From the NCBI RefSeq assembly GCF_004681185.1, contig NZ_SRIF01000008.1:62001-126000 (forward strand): a stretch of DNA of 64,000 nucleotides. The letters are read 5' to 3'. The position numbers were made by a program, and so were the translations under genes. The notes beneath the pieces were generated by a model. That model was not told the origin of the DNA. It did no database searches and saw only the letters and a program-made list of their open reading frames with translations. Position 1 is the stretch's first letter. The number at the start of each line of letters is the position of its first letter. Source of the DNA: Haloarcula amylovorans. GTDB lineage: Archaea; Halobacteriota; Halobacteria; Halobacteriales; Haloarculaceae. Below, piece after piece: positions 58,693 through 64,000 of this stretch.

Positions 58693-59210
58693 CCAGAGAG
58701 TACCCCGACGACCCCGCCGGCGAGTTCCCCGCACCGCCGCGGACCGTCACCGACGGCGAGGACCGCGAAATCGAACTCGTTCCCGCCGACGAAGCCGAAC
58801 GCGAGCGCCTCGTCGAGATGTACCTCGACTTCGACCCGGCCGACCGCGCGCAGGGGATCCCGCCGGTCAAGGAGGAGGCAATCGAGAACTGGCTCGATAC
58901 GATTCTCGAAGACGACTGCGTCAACGTCGTCGCTCGCCACGACGGCGTGGCCGTCGGGCACGCGACGCTCGTCCCGGATCGCCACGACGAACACGAACTC
59001 GCCATCTTCGTCCTACAGGCGTTTCAGGGGGCTGGCATCGGGACCATGTTGTTAGAGACGCTCCTGGGACAGGGACAGGTCGAGGGCATCGAGCGAGTCT
59101 GGCTCACAGTCGAGCGGTGGAACGACCCCGCCATCGCGCTCTACCGGAAGATGGGCTTCGAGACGAGCAACGCCGAGAGCTTCGAGATCGAGATGGCGAT
59201 CGAGCTTTAG
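58689..59210 (+). CDS. GNAT family N-acetyltransferase
   Basis: A 173 aa acetyltransferase. The acetyl-CoA loop is LQAFQGAGIGTMLLETLLGQ (about residues 110-129) and the end has YRKMGFETSN. The acceptor is unknown. Its start overlaps the UspA-type gene before it by 4 bases. Some bacterial GNAT proteins acetylate universal stress proteins; the coupling makes that worth testing here. Its last bases overlap the convergent USP gene by 4. Confidence 0.88.
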   Translation: MTREYPDDPAGEFPAPPRTVTDGEDREIELVPADEAERERLVEMYLDFDPADRAQGIPPVKEEAIENWLDTILEDDCVNVVARHDGVAVGHATLVPDRHDEHELAIFVLQAFQGAGIGTMLLETLLGQGQVEGIERVWLTVERWNDPAIALYRKMGFETSNAESFEIEMAIEL

Positions 59211-59647
59211 ACCGAGAGAACCGGCTGGCTCGCGTACTCCAGGACGTACAGCGCGGCGCGGCCGATAGCCTCCTCGCCGCCGCCCTCGCGCGGAACGACG
59301 ATGAACTCCGCGCCGACGTCTTCCGCCGCGTCCAGGATGACGCCCCCCGGCGTCTGCATCAGCCGCTGTTCTGAGAACGCCGTCGCGGTCGAAGTCTCGA
59401 GGCCGCCGTCGTAACCGGCCGCTCGGAACTGCTCGCGTACCTCCCCGGTGAACGCGCGGTGTTCTTCGGCGACCGACTCGGCGTCGACGAGGCCGTCGTC
59501 GATATCCCGCCTGAGTCGCTCGTCGACGACGAACAGCAGGTGGAGGTCGGCGTTGTATCGCTCGGCGATGGCGATAGCGTACTCGGCCGCTCGCTCGGCC
59601 CGGTCGCTTCCGTCGACCGGCACGAGCACGAGGTCGATGTCCATCAT
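59207..59647 (-). CDS. Universal stress protein family protein
   Basis: A 146 aa UspA-fold protein. It starts MMDIDLVLVPVDGSDRAERA with the first strand and DGS motif. The C-terminal loop PREGGGEEAIGRAALYVLEY departs from the ATP-binding pattern. It is convergent with the acetyltransferase gene, sharing 4 bases, and divergent from the next USP gene. Confidence 0.88.
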   Translation of the reverse strand: MMDIDLVLVPVDGSDRAERAAEYAIAIAERYNADLHLLFVVDERLRRDIDDGLVDAESVAEEHRAFTGEVREQFRAAGYDGGLETSTATAFSEQRLMQTPGGVILDAAEDVGAEFIVVPREGGGEEAIGRAALYVLEYASQPVLSV

Positions 59648-59759
59648 CCGTCACTGTGACCGGCCCGGGCAAAAAGCCATCCCATCAGCGCGCCGCTTTC
59701 CGCGCTCACCCGGCGACCGAGGGAGCGGCTTTTTGGTCGTGCCCGCGGTAGCCCGGAGT

Positions 59760-60224
59760 ATGTTCGAAACGGTGGTCATCGCGACCGACGGTTCGGGGAG
59801 CGCCCAGCGAGCCGTCGAGGCCGCACTCGACCTGGCCGCACACTTCGATGCGACCGTCCACGCGCTGTACGTCGTCGACTCCGGCGAAGTCGAATCCACG
59901 CCCGAACAGGTCCGCGAGGAACTGGAACGAGCCCTCGCGACCACCGGCGGCCGCGCGCTCTCGTTCGTCCGGGAAGCCGCTGCCGCCGAGGCCGACGACG
60001 ATGTCGTCACGGCCGTTCGAGAGGGCGACCCCGCCGACGAGATCTGCCGGTACGCCGACGAACACGACGCCGACGTGGTCGCGACGGGGACGCGGGGTCG
60101 GCACGGCGACCACGGCTTCTTGCTCGGTAGCGTCGCCGAGGAGATCGTCCGACACGCGGAGATGCCCGTCCTGACGGTTCGCCAGCTAGAGGGTGAGGCG
60201 AACCCGGAGCGCAAACAGGTATAG
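59760..60224 (+). CDS. Universal stress protein family protein
   Basis: A 154 aa UspA-fold protein. It starts MFETVVIATDGSGSAQRAVE, and the nucleotide loop GTRGRHGDHGFLLGSVAEEI fits the G-2x-G-9x-GS pattern, so ATP binding is likely. Of the three USP genes here it has the best-preserved loop. The start at 59760 matches the first strand; a longer frame upstream overlaps the divergent USP gene. Confidence 0.9.
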   Translation: MFETVVIATDGSGSAQRAVEAALDLAAHFDATVHALYVVDSGEVESTPEQVREELERALATTGGRALSFVREAAAAEADDDVVTAVREGDPADEICRYADEHDADVVATGTRGRHGDHGFLLGSVAEEIVRHAEMPVLTVRQLEGEANPERKQV

Positions 60225-60283
60225 CTCTAACCGGATTTTCAGCCATCGAAACGAACAGGGGTGGTGCTGTCGAACCCCGAGAT

Positions 60284-61312
60284 ATGCCCTCTCGCTCCCG
60301 CCGCGCCTTCCTCACAGCCACCGGGGTCGGCCTCGGATCGCTCGCCGGGTGTACCGCCCTCTCGACCGAGCCGCCGACGGCTCCGCCGCCGACCGCCGAC
60401 GGCCTCACCGGCCGGACCGTCTTCGTCGACTCGCAGGTATCCGTCCCCGACCGCGTCGAGTTCGACCGGACTAACGACACCACGGCGGCTGACATTGCGG
60501 TCTTCGCTCCGTCCGAGGCTAGCGTCGAGCAAGCCGCAGTGACGCTGGCCGACGGCACGCCCGTCGCCGTCGCCGGGACCGACGCGCAGTGGACGCTCAT
60601 GCAGGCCTGTCGCGAACTCGATGCGAGCTATGGACTCGCCAGCAGTGGCTGGGGAGCCCAGACGAGATTCGTCGCGGCGGTGCCGCGAGGCGGCCGACTG
60701 GACACCCACATCGTCGTCGGCGCGGAGCTCCCGCGGGACCTACCGTGGGCGCTGAGCGAGACGCTATCGCCGCCGGCCCAGTCCTGTACGGCCCCGTTCG
60801 AACACGTCGAGTTGCCCGAGGACGTGACCCGCCTCGGGACTGCGCGTATTCGGGGGCGCAACGATGTTGCCGGATTCGACCGGCGTGACAGCGTCCTCGT
60901 GGCGGCCGACGACGACGTGACACCGGTGTACGTCGATACGTCGGCGACTATCTGGAGTGGCGATGCGGCCGACGGCGACGACCGCTATCGAGCGGACAGC
61001 GTCGTTCTCGCGTCCGAGTTCGACAGCCGACTGGACCGTATCGGGCCAGGAAGCAAAACAACGGAGTCGCTGACGGTGGCTGATAAGAGCGATACGACGG
61101 AAGACGAGGCCCGGCAGGTGTTCACCCCCACGACCGACGCCGCGCGAGACGGATTCACCGCTTGCTCGCGGTGTCGCGTGGTCCCCGACGAACTCGGGGG
61201 CCGCTTTTCGTACCTCGCTAACGCTCGCTTTCGCTGGCGGGACCCACGATTGCTGCGCTCGGACGACACCTGGGGTCACCACACGCCCGGCGAAGCGGTC
61301 TGGTACCCCTGA
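60284..61312 (+). CDS. Tat-exported lipoprotein of unknown function
   Basis: A 342 aa protein. The N-terminus SRRAFLTATG is a Tat motif and LAGC (C23) a lipobox, so it is a Tat lipoprotein of the outer membrane face. A proline/threonine linker follows. The folded region has mixed strands (TVFVDSQVSVPDRVEF, DTHIVVGAELPRDLPW). The C-terminal 70 residues have a CSRC pair (TACSRCRVVPDELGG) and many aromatic residues (RFSYLANARFRW). No family recognised. Confidence 0.82.
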   Translation: MPSRSRRAFLTATGVGLGSLAGCTALSTEPPTAPPPTADGLTGRTVFVDSQVSVPDRVEFDRTNDTTAADIAVFAPSEASVEQAAVTLADGTPVAVAGTDAQWTLMQACRELDASYGLASSGWGAQTRFVAAVPRGGRLDTHIVVGAELPRDLPWALSETLSPPAQSCTAPFEHVELPEDVTRLGTARIRGRNDVAGFDRRDSVLVAADDDVTPVYVDTSATIWSGDAADGDDRYRADSVVLASEFDSRLDRIGPGSKTTESLTVADKSDTTEDEARQVFTPTTDAARDGFTACSRCRVVPDELGGRFSYLANARFRWRDPRLLRSDDTWGHHTPGEAVWYP

Positions 61313-61351
61313 GACCGCGGGGTTCATTGCCGGCGACTGGCATGAACGGGC

Positions 61352-62443
61352 ATGGACGACTGGCTCATCGACGACGACCGTCTCTCTATCGGCCGCAAAT
61401 CCCTACTCCCCGGGGAGGGGTTTTTCTTCCCCGACACCTTCGAGGAGGAGCAGGCCGAGGCCGAGGCCGCCGAGACGCTCGCCGACGCGGGTGTCGTGGT
61501 CATCGCGGATCCGGACGCCGACGGACTGGCCTGTACGGCCCTGATTCGTGAGGCCCACGGCGAGGGAGCCCTGCTGCCTGCCGGCCCGCACGAACTGCAG
61601 GAAGCGCTCGCGTGGACCGCCGAGTACGCCGAATCCGACGCGACCGTCTTCGTCTGTGATCTCTGTCCCGACAGCGAGTCCGATATCGACGCGCTCCCGG
61701 ACCTCACCGCTCGCGTCGAGCGCGTGGTCTGGTTCGACCACCATCAGTGGGACGACGAGTTGGGTGCGATGGTCGACGAGACCGGCGTCGAGCGAACCGT
61801 CGGCGACAGCGACGAGGTCTGTACCGCCGACGTGGCGCTCGTGGAACTGGACCACGAGTTCGAGGAGCGCTGGGCGGATCTCGCCGCCGTCACCCGCGAC
61901 CACGACCTCTGGATACGCGACGACGAGCGCAGCGACGACCTCGCGGACTTCTCGTACTGGTCCGAGCCGGAGGAGTACATCGACGCCGTCGCCGAACACG
62001 GCGCGGACCTCTCGCCGGAGGTACGGGAGTTCCTCGCCGAGCAGCGTATCGAGAAGGAGGCGCTCATCGAGAAGGCCGTCGAACGCGCCGAGATGCGGGA
62101 GGTCGGCGAGTGGACGGTCGGTGTCACTTACGGCCGCTGTTCGCAGAACGAGGTCGCCGAGGCGCTCCGAGAGCGTGGTTCCGACGCTGCCGTCATCGTC
62201 AAACCCGCCGGCTCCGCGTCGATTCGGGGCACCGAGAACTTCGAGCGCGCCCACGAGGTCGCCCAGCAGGTCAACGGCGGCGGGCACCCGAAAGCCGCCG
62301 GCTGTAAGCCCGACATCTACGACGACATGATGGACTACGCCCACCATTGGACGACGCGGGGCGCGGTGGCGAAGCAGGCGATACTCGACGCGTTTCGACG
62401 GCTACCCAAGGACGACGACGAGGGCGTCGAGACAGAACGGTAG
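61352..62443 (+). CDS. DHH family phosphoesterase
   Basis: A 363 aa phosphoesterase. The DHH domain has IADPDADGLACTALIR (about 51-66), FVCDLCPDSE, and VVWFDHHQWDD (DHH motif). The DHHA1 domain ends GGGHPKAAGCKPD. Archaeal members include RecJ-like nucleases and oligonucleotide phosphatases (Nrn). The substrate is not fixed here. It lies 39 bases after the Tat lipoprotein gene on the same strand. Confidence 0.92.
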   Translation: MDDWLIDDDRLSIGRKSLLPGEGFFFPDTFEEEQAEAEAAETLADAGVVVIADPDADGLACTALIREAHGEGALLPAGPHELQEALAWTAEYAESDATVFVCDLCPDSESDIDALPDLTARVERVVWFDHHQWDDELGAMVDETGVERTVGDSDEVCTADVALVELDHEFEERWADLAAVTRDHDLWIRDDERSDDLADFSYWSEPEEYIDAVAEHGADLSPEVREFLAEQRIEKEALIEKAVERAEMREVGEWTVGVTYGRCSQNEVAEALRERGSDAAVIVKPAGSASIRGTENFERAHEVAQQVNGGGHPKAAGCKPDIYDDMMDYAHHWTTRGAVAKQAILDAFRRLPKDDDEGVETER

Positions 62444-62512
62444 CTAACTCGGAACGCCTCTTTCTCGTCCGCGTAACGCTGATACGCCCGCCGACCGAAC
62501 CTCGACTGTCGA

Positions 62513-62950
62513 ATGTCCACCGCCCTCCCCGCGTGGCTTCCCGACCGAGCGGCGTTGCTCGGCGAACTCTCCACCGCCGCCGTCGTCGGTGCCACCCTGT
62601 ACGTCCTCGACGGGTCGCTCTCCTCTGCCGCTGGCGCGGCCGTTGCGTTCTTCGTGTTGCGATTGCTCACCGATCTCGCCGAGGCCGCAATCGGCGACTA
62701 CGCGGACAACGCCCTGTTCGGCGTCCTCGTCCTCGTGGCGACGGGCTATGCCGCGGTTCTGACGCCGCCGTCGTGGCTACTCGCCGTCGGCGTCGCTGTC
62801 GGTGGTTGGTTCCTCCTCGACGGTGTCCAGCATCTCCGCCACGGCGTCACCCGCGACGAAGTCGGGATACAATATTCCCACGACGGCAGTATCGTTACTG
62901 GGCTCCCGAAGGCGCTGCTCGTTCGATTCGCCGAGCCGTTCTTGTTGTAG
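62513..62950 (+). CDS. Small membrane protein of unknown function
   Basis: A 145 aa protein with about four hydrophobic segments: 18-38 (LSTAAVVGATLYVLDG), 41-58, 68-90 and 96-108. The last 40 residues are soluble (LLDGVQHLRHGVTRDEVG). I recognise no family. It follows the DHH gene by 69 bases on the same strand and is convergent with the DUF5807 gene. Confidence 0.75.
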   Translation: MSTALPAWLPDRAALLGELSTAAVVGATLYVLDGSLSSAAGAAVAFFVLRLLTDLAEAAIGDYADNALFGVLVLVATGYAAVLTPPSWLLAVGVAVGGWFLLDGVQHLRHGVTRDEVGIQYSHDGSIVTGLPKALLVRFAEPFLL

Positions 62951-62959
62951 AGCCGTCGG

Positions 62960-63391
62960 CTACTGCCCTGCGACCCACTTGTCGCTGTACCGTTCGCCGC
63001 AGGCACAGACCGCATAGGCGTGAATCACGTCGCCTTCGGCGTAGAGACCGCCCACGTCCTCGTTCTGTTCTTCGGCGAACGCGAAGACGAAGCGCGTCGT
63101 GTGGTCCTCCTCGGGTTCTTCCTCGGCGACGGGGCAGTCCGCGCCGGTCAGGTCGTCGTGGACCGTCCCGTCGGTATCCATCGCCTCGCGGGCCAGCGCC
63201 ATCGGGTCGATGCCGGTGGCGGACTGGAACGCGCTCCGGCCGTCGTCGCCGGGTAGCACGAGAACGTGCCCGTCCTCGACGGCGTCAGCGTAGTCGGCCA
63301 GCGCGCCGGGGTTCGAGACGGCGTCCTCGTGGAGGAAAAAAAGGACGTCGTCGGGCCGCTCACCCGCCAGAAACTCCGTGTGCTTGCTCAT
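62960..63391 (-). CDS. DUF5807 family protein
   Basis: A 143 aa soluble protein. The start MSKHTEFLAGERPDDVLFFL and the end YAVCACGERYSDKWVAGQ, with a CxC pair, fit the haloarchaeal DUF5807 family. Other motifs are HVLVLPGDDGRSAF and TRFVFAFAEEQNEDVGG. Function unknown. Confidence 0.82.
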   Translation of the reverse strand: MSKHTEFLAGERPDDVLFFLHEDAVSNPGALADYADAVEDGHVLVLPGDDGRSAFQSATGIDPMALAREAMDTDGTVHDDLTGADCPVAEEEPEEDHTTRFVFAFAEEQNEDVGGLYAEGDVIHAYAVCACGERYSDKWVAGQ

Positions 63392-63479
63392 GCTCGCTCA
63401 GAGTCGCCCGCGAGGCAAAAGTGACGCGCTCTCGGGCGGCCGAGAGCCCGCGCGGACGCGAACGCGACTGTCGCCGTCG

Positions 63480-63785
63480 TCAGTCGTCGGCGACCGAGTA
63501 GTCGGCGACGGCCGATTCGGTCGTGACCGTTTTCGTCCCGGACAACCGCTCACGGACGCCCGAGCGGAGGTACGCGAGCAGCCCCCACATGAGACAGCCG
63601 AATCCGGCACCGATTGCCGGAGAGAGCATCCCGATCGAGCTGAACATGACGGCCTTCACCAAGAGACCGAGCGTCGTGAGTCCGGACGTCTGTAACGGAA
63701 CCCGCGCGTGGGGATCACGCAGAGTCGGAATGATAGAGAGCGTCAGGACGAGCGTTACTGCCGTAATGAGATATTCTTGCCACAT
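63480..63785 (-). CDS. Small membrane protein of unknown function
   Basis: A 101 aa protein with an N-terminal helix (residues 4-22, YLITAVTLVLTLSIIPT) and two further segments at about 36-75. The tail is charged (RERLSGTKTV). No family recognised. AT-rich sequence at 63786-63900 is its promoter region and may serve a gene on the plus strand as well. Confidence 0.7.
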   Translation of the reverse strand: MWQEYLITAVTLVLTLSIIPTLRDPHARVPLQTSGLTTLGLLVKAVMFSSIGMLSPAIGAGFGCLMWGLLAYLRSGVRERLSGTKTVTTESAVADYSVADD

Positions 63786-64000
63786 TTGCTATCGAACTTC
63801 CCCGCAACCGAGAGAGAATACAGACCCACACCGGTCGCAGTACTATTGCTACTCCGTTTGCCGACTTATACTTTTATGTAGGGAATCAATCCTGATATTT
63901 TATGCATGAGGGTGTCTTCCAAGTGGCGAGTGAACAGTTCTCAGTCTCCCGAGAGAGGTACTCACTGGGAAGAGAGTCCGAATGCTCGAACGCGAGTCAG
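63786..64000. other. AT-rich end region with a possible partial gene
   Basis: TATA-like strings ttatactttta (63867-63877) lie about 30 bases before an ATG at 63902. From that ATG a frame stays open for 33 codons to the window end (MHEGVFQVASEQFSVS at the start). A second ATG at 63906 opens a different frame of similar length. The sequence is too short to call either. Confidence 0.3.

Noticed and set aside
1..64000. CRISPR array
   Set aside because: No regularly spaced identical repeats of 25-37 bases with unique spacers were found; the palindromes at 22294-22466 differ from each other.
1..64000. tRNA, rRNA or RNase P RNA genes
   Set aside because: No T-loop/anticodon pattern or large structured gap was recognised on reading; a covariance-model scan would settle this.

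Overview
This window is chromosomal DNA from a haloarchaeon (class Halobacteria). The GC content is high, almost every protein is rich in Asp and Glu, and many genes have a TATA-like box about 25-30 bases before the start codon, which suggests leaderless transcripts. Markers include archaeal RfcS, the ubiquitin-like modifier SAMP2, an archaellin, archaeal-type GAPDH and AlaS, and several haloarchaeal-only families. The lone archaellin and overall flavour suggest the family Haloarculaceae, but this is inference. About 78 protein genes are supported. I saw no tRNA or rRNA gene, CRISPR array or complete insertion sequence.

1-12 kb: a partial M29-type aminopeptidase and gap diverge. Then come a phosphoesterase, a low-GC lipoprotein gene, and a minus-strand run (alpha/beta hydrolase fold protein, TM2 protein, DUF2085 protein, glutamine amidotransferase). 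A Na+/H+ antiporter, a DUF4013 membrane protein, alaS and a solitary archaellin follow. 12-22 kb: a three-repeat exported protein, rfcS divergent from samp2-GNAT, an RDD protein, a flavin-type oxidoreductase, two phosphohexomutases, rpiA, LarB, a small histone-fold protein and small zinc-ribbon proteins. 22-32 kb: a palindrome-rich intergenic region, a methyltransferase, an AI-2E transporter, two two-domain rhodaneses, tiny zinc proteins, a SOUL protein, a LOV-domain histidine kinase, and a nuclease-like gene broken by one in-frame TGA.

32-44 kb: a beta-CASP nuclease, a sugar porter, a cupin, a DUF21/CBS protein, an SDR, a glutaredoxin, thiE, a large Hvo_1808-family surface protein with two PPC domains, an M50 protease, a methyltransferase and a bacterio-opsin-activator-type regulator. 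44-54 kb: an arylsulfotransferase-like protein, a ZIP transporter, pncB, two overlapping Hvo_1808-family lipoproteins and a nicotinamidase-like hydrolase. 54-64 kb: a LytM-fold protein, a lipoate ligase, pyrC, a USP-GNAT-USP-USP cluster, a Tat lipoprotein, a DHH phosphoesterase and small membrane or unknown proteins.

Functional links: gap, two hexomutases, rpiA and a sugar porter serve sugar metabolism. The pncB and nicotinamidase genes could give an NAD salvage route. The window is mostly core chromosome. The most unusual points are the TGA-interrupted PD-(D/E)XK gene, the hydrolase fold with glycine replacing the nucleophilic serine, three HExxH-bearing Hvo_1808 paralogs, and families of short intergenic hairpins.
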